Part shown: one piece after another, positions 26,447-39,300 of the stretch
How the letters are laid out: the number at the start of each line of letters is the position of its first letter
How positions within the stretch are numbered: position 1 is the first letter of the stretch
Assembly: GCA_022113835.1 (NCBI GenBank)
Contig: JAILWY010000012.1
Coordinates: 7,688,001-7,752,000, forward strand
Source of the DNA: Atopsyche davidsoni
Taxonomy: Eukaryota; Arthropoda; Insecta; Trichoptera; Hydrobiosidae
Length of the DNA: 64,000 nucleotides
Direction of reading: 5' to 3'
Translations under genes and position numbers: made by a program
The notes under the pieces: model-generated
The model's database searches: none
Told to the model about the DNA's origin: nothing
Seen by the model: the letters and a program-made list of their open reading frames with translations, nothing else

Positions 26447-28368
26447 ATTATAGTGTGCATTTTGTAGTTATTTAATTATTTCCCATTCGCAATCACATTT
26501 GTAAATTAAAAGGAAATTGCGAAACCTTGTAATATAGACTATGTATTGCATCGTTTGTAATAACATGACTTATGTCTCAATTGCTGTATCACATTTTCAT
26601 TTATACTGATTTGTTACTTATGTAGCCATCCTATTCCATTTAATTATCAAGATAAAATTCTATACTGAGGTAGATAAAATAATTGCGAGTGCAAATTTTA
26701 CTATGATTTATAAATTTATTAAAAAGACATAATGTTTAAAATTTTCATAAGCAAATACCCAACATAAAAAATAAGCATATTTTCATCGTAATTCAGTATT
26801 ATTCATATGTAGGTTGACTTTTTTTAAAATTAATGTTTTCTTAGTATTTTAACACATTTACTGTACAAACTCATTATAAAGACCTGGCATGACTCAATTT
26901 AAATACTCGCTAAGAGTCTTGCTATATGTTGCTACTTATAGTTTAACAACAGTAGTTGAGAGCATTATAACCACTTTTCTATCAATTATAAAACTGTATA
27001 CGTCTAGCTTATTCGCAATAGATTCCTGCTGTTCACTGATCTATTTATACTGTAGATAAAATGATATAATGATGTCCATTACCTTCTACACAAAAAAATT
27101 CTATATGTGTATATGTTTTTTTCGTAATATCATTATTACAATAATGTTGTATTTATATGTATATATTCAATGTTATATAATGAAGTACTGAAAAATAAAT
27201 ACCCCTTCAAGTAATTATTACAATACTTAGAAATCAAAATAATTGCTTTTTTATTTTACTGTCAAATTTATTTATTAAAAAAAACATACTATTGTTAATA
27301 AAATATAATTCCAATATTTAGTTTACTATTCAATTACACTTCAGAACATGTGATTGAAGCTAGTAATTCATTGTTACTGTATACTGCTACCATTCGTTCC
27401 AAGTCTGGAACAAGTGTAACTATAAAATGTCCTGTATATTTATCATCATTTAATTGAATAATACAATTTCCAAATGCATATTATGACGTTATTTATTTTT
27501 CCTATGTAATATCCTTTATGTATATGAAAAAGTTGTTATATAATGGATTACAAATAATCTACTAAAATCGTTAATTCTATTAGAGTAAACAATTAAATGA
27601 ATACCTAAAATATTATTTTTGTTATATTGTAAGTTGTATTTTACTTTCAAATGTTAAAATAAACTAGTATTTTCTATAATAATTATTTTTAATAGTTAAC
27701 CTTCATCAGTGCCGAATACCAGGTACTATAAAATAAATATTGTTACAATTTTTAAATATTTTTATTTGTATAAACAGGGAATCCCAATGATCATTGTTAT
27801 TAAAAGATAAAAGGTTTCTAATTTCAGATCAAAATACAAAAAAAAAGTCAATGTGAGCTTTGTATGAATTACAAATTGTTAAACTTTTAAATCTTATTTA
27901 GTAATGACTCAGTAAAATAAATAAAAAAAGTTGTTGAATAAGTTAATATATCCAAAATGCTTAGTGAATTCACAAAACGGTTAACTGGGAATGGAGTAAC
28001 ACCTTATCACTTAAGAGAAGTGATAATTTTTTTTAATAATTCCAAAATATTAAGCAATTTATACTAGCCATTTTATCAAACTTTCAAATGTAATGCTTTT
28101 TCTTATAAACCAAATTAATTGAGAATTATATTTAAAAAAATAATATATTTCTACAAGATGAGATAACCAAAAATATAAATTCGAATCAAGGTATTTATTA
28201 TTAATCGGTATTATCAGGTATGACAGATAATGGATGATTGTGAGATAGATAAAAATAATAATCAGAATGACGTTCTACATTATATCAGTCCTAAAATATT
28301 TGGATTGGGAGTGTTAGCTGTAGCTAAGTTTTTAGCTTCATGTTGTAAAAAAGTTTAACAATATTACA
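26447..28368. other. Intergenic spacer between ITPA and myosin
   Basis: About 1.9 kb of strongly AT-rich DNA with no open frame of note. It must hold the 3' end of ITPA (AATAAA at 27194-27199 is an alternative distal signal) and the promoter of the myosin gene. Nothing repetitive was recognised. Confidence 0.6.
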
Positions 28369-31300
28369 ATGGCGGATTCAAAAGTGGTTATGGTAAATAA
28401 AATGTTTCTTTCTAATAAAATTTTTGATCATATTTGCTAACTACTCTTATCAAAATCATTCAAATACTATCCATAGACTGAATACCATATTTAGATACCA
28501 GAATGATGAAAACACTTGGTAATTTCTAACTTAATATTTTATTAGTGTTCAAATGCAGCAAGTCTTCAGTAGTACTTTTAGACTAACTCAAACCCCAACT
28601 TGCGTGGCCAGAATTTCAATATTTTGAAAAAAAGCTATCTAATATATATTAAATTTAAATTAATGTGTAAATTAAAAAGATTAGCCTGTACAAAATACCA
28701 ATGGATTCATAGTGTATATTTATTTTATCACATTTTATGAGTGTTCTCTCACAAATTTTTTTTTAGGGAAGCCACATTTGGATTAAGCCACCTGAAAATG
28801 GCGAATTTGATGTCCCCATAGGCTGCAAAATTGTTAGGTCTGAAGGACAGAAAATAACTGTGAAAGATGATGATTGCAAAGAGTTCTCTGTAAGCTCTAC
28901 ACAGGTGCTGAAGTCAATGCATATTACGTCAGCACGTGGAGTAGAAGACATGATCACTTTAGGAGATCTTCAGGAATATGCTATTCTTAGAAATCTGCAC
29001 ATGAGATACAGTAAAAAACTGATATATGTAAGACTTTTTTGTAACCTTTATGTATGTAAACATTAACTTAATCTGATCCTGGCTGATCTGTAACGTGTTC
29101 ATTCATTCCTGTTGTAAATAATTGAAAGACAATATAATGTCATAGTTTATTACTAAACAACTGGCAAGTTGCTGAGTATGTGTGCTATCAGAACAACCAG
29201 ATAAGATGATAATATTTTGAGCCCATTGATTTATTGCTTGATATAGATTGAATAGTAATGTTTTGCATTTTCAGACTTACACAGGCTCTATGCTTATCGC
29301 AATAAATCCCTATGAAATTCTTCCTATTTACACAGGAGAGCAACTGACATTATACAGAGGGAAGAAAATTGGGGAAATGCCTCCCCATATATTTGCTATT
29401 GGAGATGGATGTTATAGGGAAATGAAAGAGCAAATCAAAGATCAATGTATAGTTATAAGGTAGTTATAATTACAGAATAATTTATAATTCTATTAATTTC
29501 TGATTATTATTTTATTGATTATATTGCATTTATATTTTTTTAGTGGAGAAAGTGGTGCCGGAAAGACAGAGAGTACCAAGCTTATTCTGCAATATTTAGC
29601 AGCTGTTAATGGAAAACATTCTTGGATAGAACAACAAATTCAAGAGACGAACCCAATCTTAGAAGCATTTGGAAATGCAAAAACAGTAAGAAACGACAAT
29701 TCATCGAGATTTGGAAAGTACATTCATATTAATTTTAATAATAAAGGTTTTATTGAAGGAGCTAAGATAGAACAATATTTGTTGGAAAAGTCTCGTATAG
29801 TTTCTCAAAATCAAGGAGAAAGAAATTACCATATATTTTATAGTTTACTAGCTGGTCTTAATTCAGAAGAGAAAAAAAAACTAGAACTAACTGAAGCTTC
29901 TAACTATGAGTACCTTAGAGGAGGGAAAACATTAACATGCGAAGGACGAAATGATTCTGTGCAGTTCGCTGATGTCAGAGCAGCAATGAAAGTCCTCAAT
30001 TTTGCGGACGAAGAAATGTGGAGCATATTCAAATTACTAGCTTCCATATTGCATATTGGAAACATTAAGTATAAGTCAACCGTTGTAAACAACATGGAGG
30101 CTTGTGAAATATCTGATAGTACTAACGCAGGAAGAGTTGCAACTTTGCTAGGAGTCAATAAGTCTTCATTGTGTGATGCTTTTACAAGGAAAACCATCCA
30201 GGTTCAGGGTGATCAAGTTATCACGTCTATATCAAAACAAATGGCATTTGAATCGAGAGACTCATTTGTAAAGGCTATTTATGGCCTAATTTTCATTAAA
30301 ATTGTAGACAAAATCAATGAAACAATTTATAAACCTGAAACCAATACAGTTAGCTCCATCGGAGTTTTGGATATTTTTGGTTTTGAAAACTTCAATGTCA
30401 ATAGTTTTGAACAACTTTGTATTAATTATGCAAATGAAAACCTGCAGCAATTCTTCGTAAAGCATATTTTTAAAATGGAGCAAGAGGAATATGCCAAAGA
30501 AAATATCAAGTGGGTAAATATTGAATATGTTGACAACCAGGAAGTCCTTCAAGTTATAGGTCAAAAGAGTTTAAATATCATGTCTCTTATTGATGAAGAA
30601 GCCAAATTTCCAAATGGCACTGATCTCACCTTATTGTCTAAACTCCATTCCACCCATGGATCAAAGCCGATGTATCTGAAACCAAAATCTGATCATACAC
30701 TTAGTTTTGGTGTAGCTCATTTTGCAGGCAAAGTCTTTTATGATGTTGCTGGTTAGTTAATATTTTTAGTTTCTTGAAATCCCTATGTAATTCTTCTCAG
30801 ATATGCTTATCATAATGATATTTAAATAATTTTTTGTAGGATTTCTTGATAAAAATAGGGATACATTCAGTACCGATGTAAGGCAGTTAATGAGACAATC
30901 AACTAACTTATATCTAAAAGGATTATTTGGAAATACACTGAATGACACAGAAGGTGGAAAGAGGCAGGTGACCTTGTCCATGCAGTTCCGATCATCACTG
31001 GATAGCTTGATGAAATCATTGTATGCTTGTCATCCATTCTTTGTTCGGTGCGTAAAGCCAAATGAAGTCAAAAAACCAATGGTAAGATCAAAAGATTATT
31101 GAAACATTCATATTTACTATTATAAATGTAACTTATTGGTATATTTGTAACATTTTTTTTTTCATTTGGCACTTTAAAGATATTTGACCGATCGCTATGT
31201 GTGAGACAATTACGATATGCAGGAATGATGGAAACTGCTAAAATTCGTAGAGCTGGGTTTCCTATTCGTCATTTATACTTCGATTTTGTTAACCGATATC

Positions 31301-34300
31301 GCATCCTAGCTCACAATATCCCTCCCCCCCACAAAACAGACTGTAAAATTGCAGCAGCCAAAATATGTAGTGAAGCTTTAGCTGGACAAGAACAGTATCA
31401 ACTTGGCCTTACAAAAGTATTTTTGAAAGATACTCATGACTTATTTTTAGAAGAAATGCGTGAAAAAAAAATGCAAAAATACATATTGCTACTGCAAAAA
31501 AATATCAAACGTTGGATCTACCGAAAACGCTTTTTAGAATTGAAAGCAGCGGCACTTGTAGTTCAAAAACGGTGGAGGGCCCGTGGATATCGAAATAGAT
31601 ATTTGACAATGAGAAGAGGATATCTTCGTATACAAGCCGCAATACGCTCACGTCAACAGACCGCTAAGTTTAACCGGATGAGAAAAACTGCAATAAAAAT
31701 ACAAGCTTTGGCCAGAGGAATGCTGATTAGAAAAATGGTCAAAGAGAGGGGGACCTATCTTAAACAAAAGCTTCTTTTACTCAAAACTATGAAAGAAGAT
31801 GAAATGGTTGAGTTAAAGAAACAGGGTAATACTGATTATTTACGTAAGGCTGAAGATAACCATGAGAAACGAGTGAGCGCTCTTTTCCGCAATGCTTGGG
31901 CAGATAAAGTACAAGAAGAATGCGCAAGCCCGACTAAGAAGAATGCCCATGTAGAAGACAGTTTTGTGGATGATGTATTTAAATTCCTACTAAAGGACTC
32001 TTCTGGAGAGATAATTACTGAGGGTCCACCAACAGTAAGTAATGTATTAGAGATAAGTTTTATTTTTTAATATTTATTTGACATATTTGATAAAAATTCC
32101 TTTTTTCCAATTTAGTTACAAAGAGAGATAAGTATTCATCTTCCAACACTAGAAGAAGAAAAAGAAGATCTATCTGTATTTGACTTCCGCAAGTTTGCTG
32201 CGACTTACTTTACGAGTAACAGCAGTTACCAACATTCACGCAGAGCCCTCAAAAGGCCTTTGCTAGAGAGTGTAGAGAGTGAGGGTGGTGCAGCATGGGC
32301 ATCAGCCAGGGCACTGTGGATAGCCTTACTTCGCTTCATGGGAGACCTGCCCGAACCTAGAGATGCCGGGGATGCTGACCCTACTTCTGTTATGGCTAAG
32401 CTCTCTGAGACACTAGGCAGAGCATTTCAGTTGTCAGCTCAGTACCAGGTAGGATCTGATGTCTACTTGGTTTTCTTTTTAATAGTTCATGTATCATCAT
32501 ATTTTGTTAGGTTTCTTTCTATTTATTTTCTAAAAATTGAGCTAACGATTTTGCTTGTTTTTTCTAATCAATGAAATTAGTTTATATAAGCTAAAAGATA
32601 ACAAATGAAGATAAAAGAGTGTGAATTAAAATTAAAATTATAGATACTTTTTATAAGGATACTTTACTAATGTAATATTCTAGAGCTTGATAGAAAATGA
32701 GGAAGAGATGACTAAAAGAGATAGGCAGAAACTTGTTCATATGACCCTCAAACGGCAGCACAAGATACGTGATGATTTGAGGCGTGGAATGTTAGAGGAC
32801 GAAGAGACTAGTGAGTTCTATGAATCTTGGCTTAATTCTCGAAGGACCACCAACTTGGAGAAACTTCACTTTATTATAGGACATGGAATATTGAGACCAG
32901 AATTGCGGTAAGTGTTTATGTAATAAATATGTAAATGTGATGAAAATAATATATTTTATAATACACATTTTTCAGTGATGAAATTTACTGTCAACTCTGC
33001 AAACAACTTTCCAATAATCCATCAAAAGCATCACATGCACGAGGTTGGATTTTGATGTCCCTATGTGTGGGCTGCTTTGCACCAAGTGAACGTTTTGTCA
33101 ACTACCTAAGAGCATTTATAAGGGAAGGTCCTCCCGGTTACGCCCCATATTGTGACAGTCGACTCAATAGAACTATGAAGAACGGCCCAAGAACTCAGCC
33201 ACCGAGTTATCTAGAACTACATTGCACCAAAAATATGTCGCCGATATTGGTCCCTATCACCTTTATGGATGGAGAAATCAAAACAATGGAGCTGGATTCA
33301 GCTTCTACAGCGGAAGAAGTTTGTCAACAAATAGCTGACACTATATCTTTAGTTGATACCTTTGGATTTTCAATATTTATCAATTTATTAGATAAAGTTT
33401 TATCTCTGGGAAGCGAAGGAGATCATATCATGGATGCTATTTCACAATGCGAGCAATATGCTAAAGAACAGGGATTAACTGAAAAAAATGCTCCTTGGAA
33501 ACTCTTCTTCCGCAAAGAAATATTTTCTCCCTGGCATAATCCCGTAGATGATCCTGTTGCCACCAATTTGATTTATAATCAAATAACTAAAGGAGTTAAA
33601 TTTGGAGAGTATCGATGCACAACTGAAATTGACATATCCATGCTAGCAGCTCAGCAGTATTACGTTGAGTTTGGTGCACATATGGATCCACACATTTTGA
33701 ATAAGATGGTAAATAACTATATACCCAATCATTTCTTAAAAGCAGGAGATACAGCAATCACTAAGTGGGAATCCTTGATAAAAGATGCATTCAGCAAGAG
33801 CAATAACATTATTCAGCGTGTCAATCCTCTTCAATGCAAGGAAGATGTTGTTATTTTTGCTAAAATAAACTGGCCAATTTTATTCTCTAGATTCTTTGAA
33901 GCTATACGCGTTAAAGGTGCATCAATTTCCAAAGACAATGTTATCATTGCAGTTAATTGGACTGGAATTTATGTTGTTGATGACCAAGAACAAATTCTAT
34001 TAGAACTTTCATTTGTTGAAATAAGCTTCGTTGGTTTTGTCAAAGATAAAGAGTCCAAGCTTGATAAATTTACTCTTATGACTATTGAAAAAGAAGAGTT
34101 AGTTTTTCAAAGCTTAGATGCTGAAAATTTGAGTAATCTTGTGATATACATGATAGATGGACTCAAAAAGCGTTCCTTGTATGTTATTGCTCAGAACAAT
34201 TACCGAGAGCCGGGAGATGTGTCGTCATTCTTAGAATTAAAGAAGGGAGATTTGATTACTCTGGTTAATGATTGTAATGGAGAAATTATTATGACATCCA

Positions 34301-36205
34301 CTTGGGGGAATGGTGAGATTAATGGGCGTCAGGGATTATTCCCAACAGAGCAAGTATATATTTTACCAACCATGACTCTACCACCACCGCAAATTATACA
34401 ATTATTCAAGAAAGATGGAGCTCTAGATTCGTATAAACAAAAACCTTCAATGTATACGACAATTCAGCGAAAAAAAATGCATACTCTACAAAAATATTCT
34501 CAAGAATATTTCAGATCATCTTATCATGGTGCAGCAACCATTTCAAAAGCTTCAGCTATTACATCTGTTAGAAAGGGTTTAGTCGAAGATATTTGGAGAC
34601 ATGGACGTGAACCCATCAGATTACCTCTTTTGCAAAAACTACAAGGAAATGAAGCTCTGTGCAAAGAAGCTTGTTCAATATTTGTCAGTATTTTGAAATA
34701 CATGGGAGATATGCCAGCTCCAAAACCTAAAGTTGCATCGGAATACACGGATGAAATCTTTGGTCCCGCTATAAAACATGAAGCCCTTAGAGATGAAGTA
34801 TATTGTCAGATATTAAAACAGTTGACAAGTAATCGTATTCAATTGAGTGAAGAGAGGGGATGGGAGTTGCTTTGGTTAATAACAGGACTCTTTGCTTGTG
34901 GTCAAAGCCTCACTAAGGAACTGCAAGAATTTTTGAAGACAAGGCTTCATCCCATTGCTAAGGATTGTCTTCAGCGATCATTCAAAATACAAAAGAGTGG
35001 ACAGAGACAATTTCCACCGTATTTGGTAGAAGTTGAAGCTATTCAACACCGTAGTATGCAAATATATCATAAAGTGTATTTCCCCGATGATTCAGATGAG
35101 GCCTTTGAAGTAGACTCGACTACTAAGGCTAAAGATTTGTGCCAGCAAATATCAGATAGGTTGCTTCTGAAGAATCATGATGGCTTTAGTCTTTTTGTAA
35201 AAATATCAGACAAAGTCTTTTCTGTGCCTGAAAATTATTACTTCTTTGACTTTATCCATGAGTTGATAGAATGGATGAAGCAATCTAGACCTTCCAGAAA
35301 TGGTGAGCTTACTAAAACATATGTGTTGATTACATGCTAGTATAATGTTTCATACTTTTCAATGTCCATTAATCTTTCAAAAATAATTATAGCTGGTGCT
35401 CCAGTGCAATTCCAATACCAGATATTCTTCATGAAAAAACTTTGGGTAAATACAGTTCCTGGAAAAGATTCAAATGCAGATCAGATATTTTACTTTCCCC
35501 AAGAACTTCCTAAATACCTGAGAAGTTATCACAAGTGTGGAAGAGCGGATGGCGTGGTTTTGGCTGCTCTTGTGTACAGAGCCCGCTTTGGAAATGATCG
35601 CTCTCAGCTGGGTGGCGCTGCTCTTCAGCTCAACACTCTTCTTCCGGCAGACATCCTCAGATTACAGCCCTTGGCTGAATGGCGAAAACAAGTTACTGCT
35701 GCTTATATTAAGGATGATGGCAAAACTCCAGAGGATGCCAAAGAGTCTTTCTTAAAGGCTATCTTCCAATGGCCAACATTTGGAACTGCATTCTTTGAAG
35801 TGAAACAGACTACTGATCAGGCATATCCCGAACATATAATAATCGGAATTAATAAGAGTGGAGTTAGTATCATCCATCCACAGAAAAAGGTAAGAATCCT
35901 TGCTTAAGACAATAATAATTTTCCTGTTGCAGTATTATATCATATATTATGATTTTTAGTAACAATCTTTTTTATATACAGCATAATATTTTAACATTAT
36001 TAATGGACTTTTCCTTTTACAGGATATTCTTGCGACCTATCCTTTCTCAGAACTGTCAAATTGGTCATCCGGCAATAACTTTTTCCACATGACTCTCGGA
36101 AACTTCATGAGAGGCTCTAAGATGCTTTGTGAAACTTCTTTGGGGTATAAAATGGATGACCTTATATCTTCATATATTGATTTGTATGAGAATGAACGAC
36201 AATAA
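28369..36205 (+). CDS. Unconventional myosin VII (Myo28B1/VIIb-like), 2112 aa
   Basis: Eleven exons: 28369-28392, 28767-29027, 29275-29459, 29544-30751, 30840-31081, 31180-32034, 32116-32448, 32684-32907, 32976-35302, 35393-35889, 36023-36205 (6339 nt with stop, frame kept throughout). The motor domain covers about residues 1-735 with P-loop [10 protein letters not shown] (about 158), switch [10 protein letters not shown] (about 207) and switch [10 protein letters not shown] (about 432). Four to five IQ motifs span 740-830, then MyTH4 (about 950-1175), FERM (1190-1508), SH3 (about 1512-1580), MyTH4 (1632-1790) and FERM to the end. It is an actin motor that carries or anchors membrane and cell-adhesion cargo in bundled-actin protrusions. 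The N-terminus ([17 protein letters not shown]) is more diverged from vertebrate VIIA than I expect of the crinkled/VIIa ortholog, so I infer the second insect class VII gene (Drosophila Myo28B1); class VII itself is certain. Exon 1 encodes only eight residues and is the weakest part of the model. Confidence 0.93.
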
Positions 36206-36285
36206 AACAATAGATAAGAGCAGGTGCATAGTATTGAATTACCTCTAGATATAGCAATTAATATAAAGAGTTCAAAAGTGATACA

Positions 36286-36291
36286 TTTATT
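36286..36291 (-). terminator. Poly(A) signal, vitellogenin-like gene
   Basis: AATAAA on the minus strand, 60 nt beyond the vitellogenin-like stop at 36351. It lies within the presumed 3' UTR of the convergent myosin gene, so the two transcripts probably overlap at their ends. Confidence 0.5.
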
Positions 36292-36324
36292 ATTGTAATT
36301 TTTGATAATTATTAAAATTATACA

Positions 36325-36330
36325 AATAAA
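36325..36330 (+). terminator. Poly(A) signal, myosin VII gene
   Basis: AATAAA 120 nt past the myosin stop and only 20 bp from the stop of the opposing gene. Another AATAAA at 36201-36206 overlaps the myosin stop codon itself (TAA at 36203-36205); use of that one would leave almost no 3' UTR. Confidence 0.5.
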
Positions 36331-36350
36331 CAGACTACATTATTAAGCAC

Positions 36351-39300
36351 TTAAATATTTACCATGTTTATACTTTGAATGACTGGTACTTTACTTGATT
36401 TAATATCACCACAGTGACCTGTCAATATGTTACTATGAGGCAGATGCACGAGGATATGTTCACCATTAAAATTTACATTGAGATTGACCTTTGGTATGTG
36501 GATAATGGCGTTTTGAGATTTTTTCATCACTTTGAATTTAAAGACAGCAGTAGAACCATAGCCAACATCCAGTAATGCAAGTTTCTTGTCATTATGGAAG
36601 AACTGGAAACCACCACGATGGATAACATCAAGGGTATCATTAGCAACAACAATCCTTAGGCCCTAGATAGTAAATTTGTAAAATTAAATTAACAGTAATA
36701 AAAAAATAATGAACTTGCAATAAAAAAATCTAAAATATCTCACCACTGGAAACTTCTCAAGTGTTTTTTTAGCAAAAATTTGCCATTTACATGATCCATC
36801 AGCTAAGCAATCGGCAGCATAAAGACTCCATCTCTCGGGTAAAATAAATGGAATTTGAATATTTTCTTGATTTAAAACATAATTTGAGTTGATCTCACAA
36901 GATGAAGTGAATTTTAAGGTTGACGTTGATGAACGATGAGTGCGTACAGGCTGGATTACATTTATCCAGTACCAATACCTAAGGGGAATTCTAATGTAAC
37001 GATAATGATAATCATTGGTTATTATTGATATATTGAAACCAGAATTTTCCTGAGGATAATTCAATTCTATTCTCATTTGATTTGCTCCAACATCCTCATG
37101 GTCGAATGATAGTATAAAATAATCTGAATAAATCACTTTCACCCAATCACTGACCGTTGTCCAATATTTTATAAATCCAGGTGAAAGATTTTCATATTTT
37201 ATATTGTATTCATAATGTTTCAATGAAGTTTCTGAGATTGAACAAGAATGGCCAGAGCTCCTCGCCCTTTCTTCACATTTGGGCCTATTTATAACTGAGG
37301 ACTCACTCTTCTCATTTTGTTCTCTAAATGGTTCACCTTTTATAAGTATGTTGATGGAAGTTTTATTAGTGGGGCATAAGTTGCTAGTAGTTTCTCCTGC
37401 TTTTATTTTCCATTCTCTTGTAAATACCTGATCAAGCCAGTGTTCTGTCATTTTAGCACAGATTTTATAATCATTTACATTAGAGGCTTTTCGAGTTAAG
37501 TCAATTTCACAGCTTTCAAAATTATTATCATCATCATCATTGATCAATAGGTGAAAATTCCAGGTTCTGATGATACTGTTATCATGTACGAGGTTGTATG
37601 TTGACCACAAATGATATTCATGACCTGGTACATTTCTTGAATTTGAACTTATTGTAAAATCTATTTCTTGGTGAGAGGGTGGATAGTGGATGCTGGGGCT
37701 GACAAGAAAGCCAATACCACAGGAACCAACGACAGGTGAAGCAGTCCAGTAAGCCCACATGTGACGTGCCATAAGTCCATACTTGAATATCAAATGATCT
37801 CCCCAGTTTTTATTAATAGTACTGGAGATATGGTTTTGTATATCCTGTAAGCTTGATGGTGTGAGTTGTCGCTCACAGTCAAAAATAGCTAGCTTGTAGT
37901 TCATTCCAGTATCTTCGAGATCCTTCTCCCAAATAACATACTGTGAAGGAAATGTTGATTGCAATTAAAAATAATTTTCAAAACCAATGTTAATTTAACT
38001 TAATCATACCTTAGTTTTACCTGTTTCCTGTATTCATCTCCTTTTGTAACTGTTTCTACACTTTTGCATTCTGGACATGCATTTGTCATCGCATTGTTAT
38101 CATTCTGATTGAAAACAAATACTTGAGTTTGCGCATGTGTTTGTAGGCCAATGTTACTGTAGTAAGGATCTTCCTCAGCATTAAATATTACTTTGAGATG
38201 ATTAGGTTTCATTGATAATTTTACATCAACAGCTAGAGCAAAACGGGCATCCACGGAAAGCAGACGTCTGCTGCCGTGCCAAAGGTCAGCTATCGGATTA
38301 TATGTGTTTAATCCATAAATCTGATGATTCCATTGGGTCCAATTAATTTTTCCAGATATTCCCAGTTTATTGTCTTGATTAATACCTCCTTCATTGATTT
38401 TAAAATAAAACTGATTTACTTCTGGCATTTTAATGAAGAAAACAGTGGGTACTCCCATGTCATTTGGTATCATCGCCTCTCCTTCCACTACTTGTTGAAA
38501 TGACTCTAAGGACTTTGAGTAAGGGTTCAATACAAATTTCAAAAGATCATAAAAATTAGATAAGTGGTTGAAAGTGGCACCTTCATAGTATTGAGAATAG
38601 ATAACTTTATTGAAATGCAAAATAATAACTTCCATATTAACATCTTCAGCAGAAAATGGTATCTTTCTCTGACCCATGTAAATCTCATAAATATCGTGTA
38701 ATGTAATTGAAGGAAATTTTTCATCCTGAAGCTTTTTGGTAGCTTTGATTTTGATGTAGGCAGAATAGGAGTTAACTTTTACATTGGCCACTTGAGAAGA
38801 CAGTTGTAAGTAATATGAAGTAAATCCATTGTTTATTAAACTACCAATACGATTCAACTTAAACATTGCTCCAAATCCATATGTAGAATCAAAATAGTCA
38901 AATTGTTCAGATGTGGTATTTTCAGTAAAACTACTGGGCAATCGAGTAAACTGTAGCATTTCCCTTGCCTGCCTTGATGATAACTGAAGACAAGGATTCG
39001 TGGATAAAGAGAGGGATTTCAAAGTTGTGTAGTACAAACTGTGCACGTCCCTATCATTTTCAGTCTGCATGAACCAAGATAGCTTGAAGAGCTGATCTAC
39101 GCTGGGACTGGACATGAGAATGCTGAGGGCTGTAGAGCGGACCTCTAGGTGTTCAGTGGTATCAGTAAATATTGGCCAGAAAATTTGATTGAGGAGATCT
39201 AAGTTTTTATTGTATTCTTGTTTGGTTGCCCACATAGCTCCCACTCGTAAATTGTGTGTTGTGGAAAAATTCATTTGATTATTTTGTATAATCAGTTCCA

